From: Clostridia bacterium
Lineage (GTDB): Bacteria; Bacillota; Clostridia; Oscillospirales; Acutalibacteraceae
Assembly: GCA_017548045.1 (NCBI GenBank)
Contig: JAFYNR010000030.1
Span: 124,001 to 188,000, forward strand
Reading direction: 5' to 3'
DNA length: 64,000 nt
The position numbers and the translations under genes were made by a program. The notes below the pieces were generated by a model. The model ran no database searches, was not told the DNA's origin, and worked only from the letters and a program-made list of their open reading frames with translations. Of the stretch, positions 8,481 to 18,542 are shown one piece after another. Numbering within the stretch: the stretch's first letter is position 1; every line of letters begins with the position of its first letter.

Positions 8481-9522
8481 CCCCCTTTTTCCGATTTTTA
8501 TTTTCTTTAAGACGAAGCTGACCGCAGGATGCATCAATATCCGACCCCAGCTTTCGTCTGACGGTTGCGTTTATTCCGCTTTTTGAAAGTATTGAAACAA
8601 ACCTTTCTACCCGTTCCGGTGAACTGGGCTTGAAAGGACTTTCTGCAACTTCGTTAACAGGAATAAGGTTAACGTGGCAAAGCATACCTTTAAGCTTTGA
8701 GGCAAGAAGCCTTGCACATTCATCCGAATCGTTCACACCCGAAAGCATTGCGTATTCAAATGAAATTCTTCGGGACGTTTCTGCCGCATATTTCCTGCAG
8801 GCCGAAACAAGTTCATCAACATCGTATTTTTTGTTGATAGGCATTATTCTGCTTCTCAGCTCATTACTCGGAGCGTGAAGCGAAATTGAAAGTGTAAGCT
8901 GCATTTTCTTTTTCAGCAGCTCATCAATTTTCGGAACAATTCCGCAGGTGGAAAGGGAAATATTTCTCATTGAAATATTAAGACCCTTTTCATCGGTGAT
9001 AAGTGCAAGAAAACGCATAACGTTGTCGAAGTTATCAAGGGGCTCGCCCATTCCCATAAGAACAATGTGCGAAATTCTTTCACCGATATCTTTTTGCGCC
9101 GTATACAGCTGCGAAAGTATTTCACCTGCGTTAAGGCTTCTTTTAAATCCGCCCAATGTGGAAGCACAGAAGGCACACCCCATCTTACAGCCTACCTGAG
9201 AAGAAACGCAGATTGTATAACCGTACTTGTATTTCATAACGACACTTTCAACAAATTCGCCGTCGTGAAGCCTGAAAAGATATTTTACGGTGCCGTCAAT
9301 TTCAGACACTTGTTTTCTTGCTATCTCACAATTATAAAGCGGAAATTTTTCGGCAAGCTCTTCCCGCAAGGTTTTGGGAAGATTACTCATTTCATCATAA
9401 CTTCCCGCAATATGACGGTGAAGCCATTCATAAACCTGCTTTGCTCTGAACTTCTGAATTTTCAATTCTTCGAAAGCCGCCGTCATTTCTTCAAGCGTCA
9501 TTGAAAGTATATCTCTGTTCAT
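8473..9522 (-). CDS. rlmN: Dual-specificity 23S rRNA/tRNA adenine-C2 methyltransferase RlmN
   Basis: 349 residues. The radical-SAM cluster motif CKMGCAFC lies at about residues 112-119, and the C-terminal catalytic Cys is in the SCGQLR motif (about 333). Using SAM both as methyl donor and radical source, RlmN makes 2-methyladenosine at A2503 of 23S rRNA and A37 of some tRNAs. Its start overlaps the rsmB stop (TAATG), and its end overlaps prpC, so the three are one translation-coupled unit. The mechanism is oxygen-sensitive, which suits an anaerobe. Confidence 0.96.
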   Translation of the reverse strand: MNRDILSMTLEEMTAAFEELKIQKFRAKQVYEWLHRHIAGSYDEMSNLPKTLREELAEKFPLYNCEIARKQVSEIDGTVKYLFRLHDGEFVESVVMKYKYGYTICVSSQVGCKMGCAFCASTLGGFKRSLNAGEILSQLYTAQKDIGERISHIVLMGMGEPLDNFDNVMRFLALITDEKGLNISMRNISLSTCGIVPKIDELLKKKMQLTLSISLHAPSNELRSRIMPINKKYDVDELVSACRKYAAETSRRISFEYAMLSGVNDSDECARLLASKLKGMLCHVNLIPVNEVAESPFKPSSPERVERFVSILSKSGINATVRRKLGSDIDASCGQLRLKENKNRKKGDE

Positions 9523-10853
9523 TATTCGCCTCCGTTCTTACGGAATGCGGCAATAAAGAAGCCGTCCGTATTATGAATATGAGGCATAAGAGTTAGGTAT
9601 TTATCGCTCTCACCGTATCTGGGTAAATCGGTCAGAACTTCAACCGCTGAAAACTCAGGATGCTCCGCAAGAAATTTATCACAAATTTCTGAATTTTCTT
9701 TAGGGTTAAGCGTACAGGTTGAATACACCAACCTGCCGCCGGGTTTAAGATACTTTGTTGCGTTGCAAAGGATTCTGTACTGTATTTCAGGAAGACAGTT
9801 TATCTCCGACTGATTTTTGAACCTTATTTCCGGCTTGCGTCTGATGATACCGAGACCCGAGCAAGGAACATCGCATAAAACCCTGTCTGCCATACCGTAG
9901 TTTTCATTGAATATTGCCGCATCGGACAAGTATGAATAAACATTATCAAGTCCCAGTCTTTTGGCTCCGTTTCTGATAAGCTCAACCCTTGACTGGTAAA
10001 TATCAAAGGCTCTGATAACACCGGTATTGTTCATTTTTTCTGCCGTTGTGAATGTTTTGCCTCCGGGTGCCGAGCATAAATCAAAAACCGTCTCGCCGTT
10101 CTGTGCATCAAGTGCGACACAGCAAAGCTGAGAAGCAATATCCTGAGCGTGAAAAAGGCCCTGCTTATAGGCTTCAAGTTCTTCAACAGAACCTGTATTG
10201 CTTATGATAAGCGTCTCAGGCACTATATCTGATTTTTCTGCGATAACACCCTCCTCAGCAAGCTTCCATATGAGCTCATCGGGAGTTATTTTTGTTGTGT
10301 TTACACGTATAACAATAGGTGCGGGTTCAAGCGCTTTTTCGGCAAGTGCAACCGCATTTTCCAAACCGTAAGCATCTATCCAAAGCGATATAATCCATTG
10401 GGGGCAGGAATACTTAACAGCAAGGTATGCAGGGTCATCCTCTCCGCCATCGGGGAGTCTGACACCGTTATCCGATACGCGGCGCAATACGGCGTTGACA
10501 AGTGATGCCGCAAACGATGATTTATTGACCTTTGCAAGGTTGACACTTTCATTTACCGCCGCTCTTGAAGGTACCTTATCCATAAATAAAAGCTGATATG
10601 TACCCATTCTGAGAATGGTGTGAAGCTCGGGCTTCAGCTTTTTGACGGGCTGATTAAGATAAAGGCCCAAATTATAATCAATAAGAATAAGTCTGTCAAG
10701 AGTGCCGTAAACAATGTTGCAAACAAAAGCCTTATCCCTTTCATCCATATCGGGATTATCTTTCAGCAAGCTGTCAACAACAAGGTTTGAATATGCACCG
10801 TCACGGTGAATTTTGAGCAACGCTTCAAATGCGACCTGCCTCGCACTTTTCAT
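9522..10853 (-). CDS. rsmB: 16S rRNA m5C967 methyltransferase RsmB
   Basis: 443 residues. The N-terminal NusB-like RNA-binding domain spans about 1-140 (RQVAFEALLKI..., RAAVNESVNLAK). A Rossmann SAM methyltransferase domain follows with DLCSAPGGKT, DVPCSGLG and the catalytic YSTCTLNP Cys. It methylates C967 of 16S rRNA. RBS AAAGGA sits 10 bases upstream of the ATG. Gene order fmt-(protease)-rsmB-rlmN-prpC-prkC is the conserved Firmicutes order, with only a membrane protease gene inserted. Confidence 0.95.
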   Translation of the reverse strand: MKSARQVAFEALLKIHRDGAYSNLVVDSLLKDNPDMDERDKAFVCNIVYGTLDRLILIDYNLGLYLNQPVKKLKPELHTILRMGTYQLLFMDKVPSRAAVNESVNLAKVNKSSFAASLVNAVLRRVSDNGVRLPDGGEDDPAYLAVKYSCPQWIISLWIDAYGLENAVALAEKALEPAPIVIRVNTTKITPDELIWKLAEEGVIAEKSDIVPETLIISNTGSVEELEAYKQGLFHAQDIASQLCCVALDAQNGETVFDLCSAPGGKTFTTAEKMNNTGVIRAFDIYQSRVELIRNGAKRLGLDNVYSYLSDAAIFNENYGMADRVLCDVPCSGLGIIRRKPEIRFKNQSEINCLPEIQYRILCNATKYLKPGGRLVYSTCTLNPKENSEICDKFLAEHPEFSAVEVLTDLPRYGESDKYLTLMPHIHNTDGFFIAAFRKNGGE

Positions 10854-10876
10854 AAATTAAACATCCTTTCGGAAAA

Positions 10877-11578
10877 TCATCTTCTTCTGTTACTGAATCT
10901 CAGAACAAGTCTTATAAGGTTTGCAAGTGCAACTATCATTGATGCAACGTAGGTCATTGCGGCGGCGGAAAGCACCTTTCTCGCACTGCCTACCTCATCT
11001 TCATACAGAAGATGCGTATCTTCAATAACCTTTAACGCTCTGCGGCTTGCGTTAAATTCAACGGGAAGGGTCGCAAGCTGAAAAGCGAATATTGCGCCGT
11101 AAAGCACAAGACCGATTGTAATAAGAGGCTCAAAGCCCAAAAACAGACCGATTAATGCGAGAGGTATACCCAAGGTTGAACCGATATTACAAACAGGCAC
11201 AAGTGCCGTTCTGATTTTTATGGGAATATAGTCCTGCGCGTGCTGGGCGGCATGGCCCGCTTCGTGGCAGGCAATACCGACTGCCGCTACCGACGTAGCA
11301 TTGTATACACCGTCAGAAAGGCGTATAACCTTGGCTTTCGGGTCATAATGGTCTGTCAGTTTACCGGAGGTCTGTTCGATTCTTACGTCGGTTATTCCGT
11401 AATGATTAAGCACAGCCTGAGCAGCATAAGCACCGGTAATACCTCTGGCATTAAGAACCTTTGAATACTTGCTGTAGGTTGATTTGACTTTATACTGCGC
11501 CCAGCCTGCAAGAATCATTGCAGGAATAACAAGGATTATATACCAGTAGTCAAAAAACATACCATAATAATAAGGCAT
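10877..11578 (-). CDS. YugP-type zinc-dependent membrane protease
   Basis: Start at the ATG at 11578 (MPYYYGMFF), which has AAGGAG 7 bases upstream; the ATG two codons earlier is too close. 233 residues. An N-terminal membrane span precedes a cytosolic domain with the metalloprotease motif CHEAGHAAQH (HExxH). Two further hydrophobic stretches (about 115-165) and a C-terminal one follow. This matches the neutral zinc metallopeptidase family YugP (DUF2265). Substrates are unknown; membrane-protein quality control is the usual guess. It lies between fmt and rsmB. Confidence 0.88.
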   Translation of the reverse strand: MPYYYGMFFDYWYIILVIPAMILAGWAQYKVKSTYSKYSKVLNARGITGAYAAQAVLNHYGITDVRIEQTSGKLTDHYDPKAKVIRLSDGVYNATSVAAVGIACHEAGHAAQHAQDYIPIKIRTALVPVCNIGSTLGIPLALIGLFLGFEPLITIGLVLYGAIFAFQLATLPVEFNASRRALKVIEDTHLLYEDEVGSARKVLSAAAMTYVASMIVALANLIRLVLRFSNRRR

Positions 11579-11593
11579 AATCATTCTCCTTCA

Positions 11594-12520
11594 TTATTCA
11601 AAAAAGCCGCCTTTTTCCAATGCATTTCCGCGAAGAAAATCTGCGGCAGACATTGCCTTTTTTCCTTCAGCCTGAAGATTGAGGATTTCAATACATTTAT
11701 TATCGCCGCAACAAACAACAAGACGTTTGTCACATTCAACAATTTCGCCTGCCTTGCCGCCTTTTTCAGCCGCAAGAATACTTTTGTGAATTTTCACTGT
11801 TTTTCCGCAAAGCTTTGCATTGGCAGACGGCCAGGGTGAAAGTCCTCTTATCTTATTATGAACTTCTGTTGCGTTCATAGTCCAGTCAATGGGTGAAAGT
11901 TCCTTGGAAAGCATTGACGCATAAGTGAATTCATCGTGGTTTTGTTTTTGCGGATTAAGCTCACCTTTTTCAAGAGCATCAATGGTTTTTTCAAGAATAT
12001 CCGCACCAAGAACAGAAAGTCTGTCATGAAGCTCGCCTGCGGTTTCGTTTGCACCGATTTCAATTTCGCCCTTTATGAGCATATCACCCGTATCAAGGCC
12101 TTCATCCATCTGCATTGACGTTACACCTGTTTTTTCAAAGCCGTTTATAATTGACCATTGAATAGGTGCCGCACCTCTGAGCTTCGGAAGAAGGGATGCG
12201 TGGATATTGATGCATCCGTGTTTGGGATATTCCAGAATTTCTTTGGAAAGAATCTTACCGTATGCAACAACAATAACAAGCTCGGGATCAGCTTCTTTAA
12301 GCATTTCAAGAGCAGTACCGTCGCGCATTTTGACAGGCTGATAAACCTTGATTCCATTTGCCTGTGCAAGAACTTTTACGGGCGGAGGAGTTAAAATCAT
12401 TTTTCTGCCCTGAGGCTTATCGGGCTGAGTAAAAACTCCCGTTACAGTGTGTCCGCAATCAATGAGCTTCTGAAGGCAAGGCACCGCAAATTCGGGTGTA
12501 CCCATAAAAACTACTCTCAT
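11594..12520 (-). CDS. fmt: Methionyl-tRNA formyltransferase
   Basis: 308 residues starting MRVVFMGTPEFAVP, the hallmark N-terminus. The 10-formyl-tetrahydrofolate site SLLPKLRGAAPIQW and the GVTSMQMDEGLDTGD segment are intact, followed by the C-terminal tRNA-binding barrel. It formylates initiator Met-tRNA. The ATG overlaps the def stop (ATGA). Deformylase and formyltransferase act on the same formyl group at opposite ends of translation initiation, and their pairing is conserved across bacteria. Confidence 0.97.
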   Translation of the reverse strand: MRVVFMGTPEFAVPCLQKLIDCGHTVTGVFTQPDKPQGRKMILTPPPVKVLAQANGIKVYQPVKMRDGTALEMLKEADPELVIVVAYGKILSKEILEYPKHGCINIHASLLPKLRGAAPIQWSIINGFEKTGVTSMQMDEGLDTGDMLIKGEIEIGANETAGELHDRLSVLGADILEKTIDALEKGELNPQKQNHDEFTYASMLSKELSPIDWTMNATEVHNKIRGLSPWPSANAKLCGKTVKIHKSILAAEKGGKAGEIVECDKRLVVCCGDNKCIEILNLQAEGKKAMSAADFLRGNALEKGGFFE

Positions 12521-12972
12521 TCAGAAATCTCCTTTTTAACAACTCTTTGTGTAAAAACAACACCGTCAAGGTGGTCTAGCTCGTGGCAGAAGCAACGCGC
12601 TTTCAGTTCTTCACCCTTGTAGATGCACCATTTGCCGTTTCTGTCCTGAGCCTTCACTCTTACAACAGCAGGACGGCTGGTTACACCCACCTCACCGGGA
12701 AGTGAAAGGCAGCCTTCTTCCGCAAACTGCGAACCTTCGCTGCTGATAATTTCGGGGTTAATAAGTTCAATATATCCGTCGCCGCAGTCAATTACGACAA
12801 CTCTTCTTAAAATGCCGACCTGCACAGCCGCAAGACCTACACCGTTTGCCGCATACATAGTTTCTTTCATATCGTCGAGAAGCTGCCAGAGGCGTGCATC
12901 AAAATTTTCTACTTTTCGTGAAGTTTTAGCCAGTATCGGGTCACCGATTTTGACTATGTTTCTGATTGCCAT
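12517..12972 (-). CDS. def: Peptide deformylase
   Basis: Start taken at the ATG at 12972 (MAIRNIVKIG), with AAAGGA 9 bases upstream; this avoids running back into priA and gives 151 residues, a normal length. All three family motifs are present: GVGLAAVQ, EEGCLSLPG (metal-binding Cys) and CHELDHLDG (metal-binding HExxH). It removes N-formyl from nascent proteins using a divalent metal, usually iron. The gene follows priA and overlaps fmt by four bases. Confidence 0.97.
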   Translation of the reverse strand: MAIRNIVKIGDPILAKTSRKVENFDARLWQLLDDMKETMYAANGVGLAAVQVGILRRVVVIDCGDGYIELINPEIISSEGSQFAEEGCLSLPGEVGVTSRPAVVRVKAQDRNGKWCIYKGEELKARCFCHELDHLDGVVFTQRVVKKEISE

Positions 12973-13006
12973 AAATGTCAATCCTTTCAATGGGGTATTA
13001 TGTTTT

Positions 13007-15448
13007 TTATATCGCCGTATCGGGATTGATATCCGCATATACGGTAACCTTTGAGTATCGGGAATCCGTTCCCGTTTCAACAAGAATTTTTGAAATCATC
13101 TGCCTGAACCTTGAAGTGTTCCGGCATTTGATAATAATTCTGTATCTGAATTTTTCACTGATTTTTGCAACTCTTGCAGGCATAGGACCGAGAACAATGA
13201 TTTTTTCACCTTTGTATTCATCAGACACAAAATTTTTGAGCAAATCAAGTGTTTCTCTTGCGGCGGATTTTACCACCGTTTCATTTTCACCCACAAAACC
13301 GATTACGCAGAGGTCACAGTAAGGCGGATAAACAAGTGCCTTACGAAGCCTTATTTCCGTATTGAAAAATTCATCGTAATCCTGCTTTGCCGCAAGACGT
13401 ATTATTTCATTTTCCGGCGTAAGAGTCTGGATAATAGCACGGCCTTCAAGTTCTCCTCTGCCCGACCTGCCAACTACCTGGGTAAGCAGGGAAAATGTTT
13501 TTTCAAGGCTTCTGAAGTCATCGTTGTATAACTGCTGATCAACAGAAACAACTCCGACAAGCGTTACATTGGGAAAATTAAGACCCTTTGCAACCATCTG
13601 AGTGCCGATCATTATATCATATTCACCTTTTGAAAAGCTATCCAGAAGCTTTTCGTGTGAATTCTTGCCCGACGTGGAATCCGTATCCATTCTCACGATT
13701 TTTGCATCGGGCAAAAGTGCGGCAAGTTCGTCTTCAATTTTCTGCGTTCCGAACCCCGAATATCTGACGGCATTTTCACCGCATTCGGGACAAACGCTTG
13801 AAAAAGGTACGGAATAGCCGCAGTAATGACACATAAGGCGGTTGTTCGCATTATGATAGGTCATGGATATACTGCAATGAGGGCAGCATATAACCTCACT
13901 GCATGCATTACAGGCGGCAAAAGTGTGAAAGCCTCTCCTGTTTATCAAAAGTATGGACTGCCTGCCGTTTTCAAAATTGTCTTTCAATGCTTCAAACAGC
14001 GTAAGACTCAGCGCCTTACTGCCACGTGCCTTTTCAGCGGTACGCATATCAACGGTTATTACCTCGGGCAAAACCGCGTTACCGTATCGCCTTGAAAGTG
14101 TGCAAAGCTCATATTTACCGCTTTTTGCGGCGGCATAGCTTTCAACGCTGGGTGTTGCAGACGCAAGCAAAAGAAGGCATTTATTATAAGCCGCTCTGAA
14201 CTTTGCAACATCAACAGCACTGTATCTTGGTGTCTGCTCGGATTTGTACGTATGCTCCTGCTCCTCGTCGATGATTATAAGACCTACATTCTCAATGGGT
14301 GCAAACACCGCACTGCGTGTACCGATGATTATTTTAGCTCTGCCTCTTTTCACTCTTTTCCACTGTTCAAGACGCTCTCTTATAGAAAGTGCACTGTGGA
14401 AAACAGCAATATCTCCGCCGTATCTTTTGCAAAACAGAGATATGGTCTGAGGTGTAAGTCCGATTTCGGGCACCATAACGATTACGGATTTGCCTTCATC
14501 AAGCACCCTGTCAATCACGCTCATATAAACAGAAGTTTTACCGCTTCCCGTAACACCGTAAAGAAGCGAAACCGAAGGCTTGCCCGAAAGTGAAAGCTCA
14601 GTAAGTCTTTCATAAGCAGACCGCTGTTCTTCCGTCAGTTCAATAACGGTTTTTTCACCTTTTTTATCTGCAAAATCGGGCAGTTTCACAACTTCCTGCT
14701 CATAGAATTCCGCTGTACCGCTTGCAACAAGTGCGTTGGCAACGGCAGGTGTAAGACCTGTAAAATAACAAAGCTCTTTTACACTTGCAACTCCGATATC
14801 AAGCAGAACATCATACATCTCCTGCTGTTTCTTTGTAAGTTTTTTCGCAGGTGATTCGGAAGTGGGGCGAAGCATCTTAACGGTTATGTCACCGAGATTA
14901 CGCACTGCATCATAACTGCACAAAAGCAAACCCTTTTTCACCATTCCGTCAAGCACTGACGATGAATTTTTCAGCCCGAGAGAATTAAAAACCGTATCCG
15001 CTTTAACAAAAACAGAGCGCTTGAGAAGGTATTCATAAATCTCCTTCTCTGTTTCATTAAGCTTATCCCCGGCGTTTTCGGTATATTCCGAATTAACTGC
15101 ATATGACGCTACTATACGGTGATTTATACCCGTAGGCAGCATAGCCTTTGCCGCTTCATAAAGAGTGCAGAAGGTCCTTTCCTTAATCCACGCGGCAAGT
15201 TCAAGCATTTCATCATTAAGAAGAGGGTTTTCGTCAAGCACGTCAAGAATTTTTTTGGGGCGGGCACTTTCGGTTGTGTCGGAAATATCAAAAATAATTC
15301 CCACGCATTTTTTGTTTGACCTGCCGAAAGGCACCGTTACCCTGCACCCTCTCTGTGCAAGCGCCTCCATATCCTCGGGGATAGCGTAATCAAAAGCTTT
15401 ATCAAAGGTAAAAACAGCCGTTTCTACGGCAACCTTCGCATATTTCAT
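13007..15448 (-). CDS. priA: Primosomal replication-restart helicase PriA
   Basis: 813 residues. The N-terminal 3'-DNA-end binding domain is followed by a superfamily-2 helicase core with GVTGSGKTSVY (Walker A) and DEEQEHTYK (Walker B). A zinc-binding insert holds paired cysteines (CNAC...CCPHC...CHYC...CPEC), followed by QVVGRSGRG. PriA rebuilds replication forks after collapse by loading the primosome. RBS GGGGAG lies 9 bases before the ATG. In many Firmicutes coaBC lies between rpoZ and priA; here it is missing and the two are only 36 bases apart. Confidence 0.97.
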   Translation of the reverse strand: MKYAKVAVETAVFTFDKAFDYAIPEDMEALAQRGCRVTVPFGRSNKKCVGIIFDISDTTESARPKKILDVLDENPLLNDEMLELAAWIKERTFCTLYEAAKAMLPTGINHRIVASYAVNSEYTENAGDKLNETEKEIYEYLLKRSVFVKADTVFNSLGLKNSSSVLDGMVKKGLLLCSYDAVRNLGDITVKMLRPTSESPAKKLTKKQQEMYDVLLDIGVASVKELCYFTGLTPAVANALVASGTAEFYEQEVVKLPDFADKKGEKTVIELTEEQRSAYERLTELSLSGKPSVSLLYGVTGSGKTSVYMSVIDRVLDEGKSVIVMVPEIGLTPQTISLFCKRYGGDIAVFHSALSIRERLEQWKRVKRGRAKIIIGTRSAVFAPIENVGLIIIDEEQEHTYKSEQTPRYSAVDVAKFRAAYNKCLLLLASATPSVESYAAAKSGKYELCTLSRRYGNAVLPEVITVDMRTAEKARGSKALSLTLFEALKDNFENGRQSILLINRRGFHTFAACNACSEVICCPHCSISMTYHNANNRLMCHYCGYSVPFSSVCPECGENAVRYSGFGTQKIEDELAALLPDAKIVRMDTDSTSGKNSHEKLLDSFSKGEYDIMIGTQMVAKGLNFPNVTLVGVVSVDQQLYNDDFRSLEKTFSLLTQVVGRSGRGELEGRAIIQTLTPENEIIRLAAKQDYDEFFNTEIRLRKALVYPPYCDLCVIGFVGENETVVKSAARETLDLLKNFVSDEYKGEKIIVLGPMPARVAKISEKFRYRIIIKCRNTSRFRQMISKILVETGTDSRYSKVTVYADINPDTAI

Positions 15449-15484
15449 TTGACTTCACTCCCCTGTCAGATATTTAACGGATTA

Positions 15485-15694
15485 TCAGATATTTCTGATT
15501 TCTTCGGGCTCAACGATAACATAATCACCTGCAAGAATTTCTTCAAGTGCAAGGCTTACGGGTTTTTCGGTGATTATAACCTTATTTTCTTCTGCATCTT
15601 CAGCAATCTCTCTTGCTCTCTTTGCTGTTGCAGTTACAAGTGAATAACGGCTGAGATGGTTTTTGAGTACGCCTCTTAAATCGGGATTAAACAT
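15485..15694 (-). CDS. rpoZ: RNA polymerase omega subunit
   Basis: 69 residues, the size of Firmicutes omega. It shows the conserved block SRYSLVTATAKRAREI and the ALEEI segment that helps fold and hold beta-prime. It overlaps the end of gmk by 8 bases, as is usual for the gmk-rpoZ pair. RBS GAGG sits 9 bases from the ATG. Confidence 0.94.
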   Translation of the reverse strand: MFNPDLRGVLKNHLSRYSLVTATAKRAREIAEDAEENKVIITEKPVSLALEEILAGDYVIVEPEEIRNI

Positions 15695-16298
15695 TGTTTA
15701 TTACCTCACTTAAAAATTTTTTATTTCGTGATGCTTTGAGTCTTTCTGCATCAATGATTGTTTCAATATCCTTAACCGCAGATTCCAGCTCATCGTTGAT
15801 AACGATAAAGTCATATTCGCTTGCCATTTTCATTTCACCTCTGGCGATAACAAGCCTGTGGTTAATTGTTTCTTCATCCTCTGTATTCCTGCCTCTGAGC
15901 CTTCTTTCAAGAACGCTTGCAGAAGGCGGCATAATGAAAATTCGGATTACATCGGGATAAATCTCTTTGATTTTATCCGCACCCTGAACATCGATTTCAA
16001 GAATAACGGCTTTGCCTGCTTTGAGCATTTCATCAACAGGCTCTTTGGGAGTGCCGTAATAATTGCCTGCATACTGGGCATATTCAAGCATACTGCCCTC
16101 ATTAATTTTTTTCTCAAAATAGTCTTTTGTAACGAAATAATAGTTAACTGCATCTATTTCGCCGTTTCTTTTTTGGCGTGTAGTCATAGATACGGAAATT
16201 TTTACGTCATCACGCTTTTTGATGAGTTCACCCAGAACCGTTCCTTTGCCGGAACCCGAAGGACCCGATACGGTTATAAGCATTCCCTTATCAATCAT
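15687..16298 (-). CDS. gmk: Guanylate kinase
   Basis: Start chosen at the ATG at 16298 ([15 protein letters not shown]) because GGAGG lies 6 bases upstream; this gives 203 residues, the family norm. The P-loop is [10 protein letters not shown]. The GMP-binding segment (TTRQKRNGE...VNYYFV) and lid follow. It phosphorylates GMP to GDP. The gene starts inside the last codons of remA and overlaps rpoZ, so three genes are translation-coupled. Confidence 0.96.
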   Translation of the reverse strand: MIDKGMLITVSGPSGSGKGTVLGELIKKRDDVKISVSMTTRQKRNGEIDAVNYYFVTKDYFEKKINEGSMLEYAQYAGNYYGTPKEPVDEMLKAGKAVILEIDVQGADKIKEIYPDVIRIFIMPPSASVLERRLRGRNTEDEETINHRLVIARGEMKMASEYDFIVINDELESAVKDIETIIDAERLKASRNKKFLSEVINNV

Positions 16299-16563
16299 TT
16301 TCATCCTCCTCATCCTCAAGCTCGTCCATTTCGTCATTAAGCCTGTTTGCAACAGTTTCACTTTGAAGATAAGTAAGGATAACGTGGTCGCTGTCGGTAA
16401 TAATAACAGCTCTTGTACGCCTGCCGTGGGTAGCATCAATAAGCGTACCCTTTTCTTTACATTCCTGAATAATTCGCTTTATGGGCGCAGATTCGGGGCT
16501 GACTATGGCAACAAGACGGCTTGCATTAATCATATTACCGAAACCAATATTTATCAGTTTCAT
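16291..16563 (-). CDS. remA: Extracellular-matrix regulatory protein RemA (DUF370)
   Basis: 90 residues. The conserved core [17 protein letters not shown] and the [16 protein letters not shown] segment are typical of RemA/YlzA. In B. subtilis RemA is a ring-forming DNA-binding protein that activates matrix and osmoprotection genes. In Clostridia its role is untested, but its place between yicC and gmk is conserved. The C-terminus is an acidic tail (DELEDEEDE), an unusual addition that overlaps the gmk start. RBS GGAGG is close to ideal. Confidence 0.93.
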   Translation of the reverse strand: MKLINIGFGNMINASRLVAIVSPESAPIKRIIQECKEKGTLIDATHGRRTRAVIITDSDHVILTYLQSETVANRLNDEMDELEDEEDEND

Positions 16564-16574
16564 ATTATCCTCCG

Positions 16575-17453
16575 TTATTCAATATTCTGAATCTGCTCAC
16601 GGATCTTTTCAATTTCAGCCTTAATTGATACCACGCGGCGTGCAATTTCAACATCCTGAGCTTTTGAACCGATTGTATTTGCTTCTCTGTTGAGCTCCTG
16701 AACAAGGAAATCCATCTTTTTACCAACAGCATCGCTCTGTTCAAGGAATGAACGAAGCTGAGAAATATGACTGCGAAGCCTTACCGTTTCTTCCGCAACA
16801 GCGATTTTATCCGCAAAAATTGCCGCCTCGGTCAGAATTCTCTGTTCATCAATATGTGTTTCACCCAGAAGCTCTTTAAGTCTTCCGAGAAGTTTTTCGT
16901 TATATTCAGCAACAGTCTGAGGCGAACGCTCCTCAATAAACTCAACGTTAGTAATAATCTCATCAAGTCTGTAAAGAACATCGGCTTTAAGTCTTTCGCC
17001 CTCACGCTCTCTCATTGCAATAAAGCCGTCAAGCGCAGCCTGAGCAACCGTCTGAACTGCCGCCCAGATTCTGTCTTCATCCGCCGCTTGCTTACGCACG
17101 GCAAAAATATCGCTTACCCTTGCTATGTCGGAAACCTTTACATCATTCTCAATTCCGTAGGTTTCGGAAAGCTCTTTATATGCATCAAGATATCCCTTAA
17201 CAAGGGAGTGATTAAGGCTTATTACGGTATCGGGTTCTTCAACCGCCTCAATCTGAACGTAACATTCCATTTTACCTCTGGTCAGCTTACCGTTGAAAAA
17301 ACTCTTAAGTTTTTCATCAAGAAAGCCGTAGCTTCTGGGAAGCTTTGAGGAAAACTCAAAATACCTGTGGTTGACACTTTTGATCTCAACCGTAATATTC
17401 ATTCCGTCTGCAAGCTGCTGGCTTCTGCCGTAGCCTGTCATACTCTTTATCAT
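16575..17453 (-). CDS. YicC family protein (YicC/YloC endoribonuclease type)
   Basis: 292 residues beginning [12 protein letters not shown], the family signature. The C-terminal DUF1732 region contains [22 protein letters not shown]. coli YicC is linked to RNA decay and later work describes the family as endoribonucleases; the substrate here is unknown. It is followed 11 bases later by remA. Gene order yicC-remA-gmk-rpoZ is a conserved Firmicutes block. Confidence 0.93.
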   Translation of the reverse strand: MIKSMTGYGRSQQLADGMNITVEIKSVNHRYFEFSSKLPRSYGFLDEKLKSFFNGKLTRGKMECYVQIEAVEEPDTVISLNHSLVKGYLDAYKELSETYGIENDVKVSDIARVSDIFAVRKQAADEDRIWAAVQTVAQAALDGFIAMREREGERLKADVLYRLDEIITNVEFIEERSPQTVAEYNEKLLGRLKELLGETHIDEQRILTEAAIFADKIAVAEETVRLRSHISQLRSFLEQSDAVGKKMDFLVQELNREANTIGSKAQDVEIARRVVSIKAEIEKIREQIQNIE

Positions 17454-17472
17454 TGGGTTAACATCTCCTGTT

Positions 17473-17796
17473 TTATATTCCGCCGCAGCTGCAACCCGAC
17501 GCTAGCGCTTCGGGTATTTCAACGCTGAGCACATCATCGCCGCTGAAGCCGAGTCTGATAAATGCCGACGATGATATATCTTTGCTTATTTTTGCAATGT
17601 ACGCATTTCTGTTTGCGGCATAATTCATTGCCGACCTTGCAAGACCCTCGGTTATTATACCGTCGTCACATTCAACGGACCTGAACGTCATAAAATATCC
17701 GTCTGTTGTAAATGTGCAGGTTCCCACAGGATTATCGCCGTCAAATGCCGTAATTTCCGTTACTTCTTTACGGTCAAAGGGTATAAATCTTATCAT
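17473..17796 (-). CDS. Small GNAT-like protein of unknown function
   Basis: 107 residues with GGAGG RBS, start overlapping the rluB stop (ATGA). I do not recognise a named family. The second half (AMNYAANRNAYIAK...FIRLGFS) resembles the last strand-helix unit of GNAT acetyltransferases, where a helix and an x-LGF motif close the acyl-CoA pocket. The classic Q/RxxGxG/A loop is not evident, so activity is uncertain. The C-terminal CSCGGI gives a vicinal Cys pair. Context suggests only co-expression with rluB and yicC. Confidence 0.65.
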   Translation of the reverse strand: MIRFIPFDRKEVTEITAFDGDNPVGTCTFTTDGYFMTFRSVECDDGIITEGLARSAMNYAANRNAYIAKISKDISSSAFIRLGFSGDDVLSVEIPEALASGCSCGGI

Positions 17797-18542
17797 TTCT
17801 TACCTCCGCCCGTCTTAATGCCCGCCGCCTTGAAAAGACCTTCAACCTCGGCAGGTGTAAGGTCACGCCATTCACCTGTCTGAAGCATTCTCAGCTTTAC
17901 GGAGCCGATTGATACGCGGCGAAGTCTTGCAACCTCAAGCCCCACAGCTTCGCACATGCGGCGAATCTGTCTGTTTCTGCCCTCATAAAGAACGATTTCA
18001 AGAACCGCTCTGCCCTCATCTCTAGAAATAACCCATACATCAGCAGGAGCAGTCATTCTGCCGTCAAGTTCAATGCCTGTCGAAAGCAAATCAACCTTTT
18101 CAGCAGTAATATCTGGTCTTACCGTAACCTTGTAGGTTTTGGGAACGTGACGTGAAGGATGCATCATTGCATTTGCAAATGCACCGTCGTTTGTAAGAAT
18201 AAGCGCACCTTCCGATACTCTGTCAAGCCTGCCTACGGGATAGACTCGCTCTTTGACATCCTTTATAAGCTCAAGCACGCATTTTCTTCCCAATTCATCA
18301 TCTGTTGTGGTAACGTATCCTCTGGGCTTATTAAGCAGAATATAACGCATATTGCTTTCTTTTCTGACCTTTTTGCCCCTTACCGTAACCGTATCTCTTT
18401 TAGGGTCCACGCTGTCACCTATCTGTGCGATAACACCGTTAACCTTAACCGAACCGTTTCTTATCATTTCTTCGGCTTTGCGTCTTGACGCAACTCCTGC
18501 CTCTGACAGAAACTTCTGAAGCCTGATTTTATTATCGGCCAA
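17793..18542 (-). CDS. rluB: Pseudouridine synthase RluB family
   Basis: 249 residues: an N-terminal S4 RNA-binding domain (RLQKFLSEAGVASRRKAEE), then a RsuA/RluB catalytic domain with GRLDRVSEGALILTNDG, whose Asp is the nucleophile, and GRNRQIRRM. It likely makes the pseudouridine at or near position 2605 of 23S rRNA. It starts the base after the carboxypeptidase stop and overlaps the next gene by four bases. B. subtilis has rluB in the same dacB-scpAB cluster. Confidence 0.93.
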   Translation of the reverse strand: MADNKIRLQKFLSEAGVASRRKAEEMIRNGSVKVNGVIAQIGDSVDPKRDTVTVRGKKVRKESNMRYILLNKPRGYVTTTDDELGRKCVLELIKDVKERVYPVGRLDRVSEGALILTNDGAFANAMMHPSRHVPKTYKVTVRPDITAEKVDLLSTGIELDGRMTAPADVWVISRDEGRAVLEIVLYEGRNRQIRRMCEAVGLEVARLRRVSIGSVKLRMLQTGEWRDLTPAEVEGLFKAAGIKTGGGKK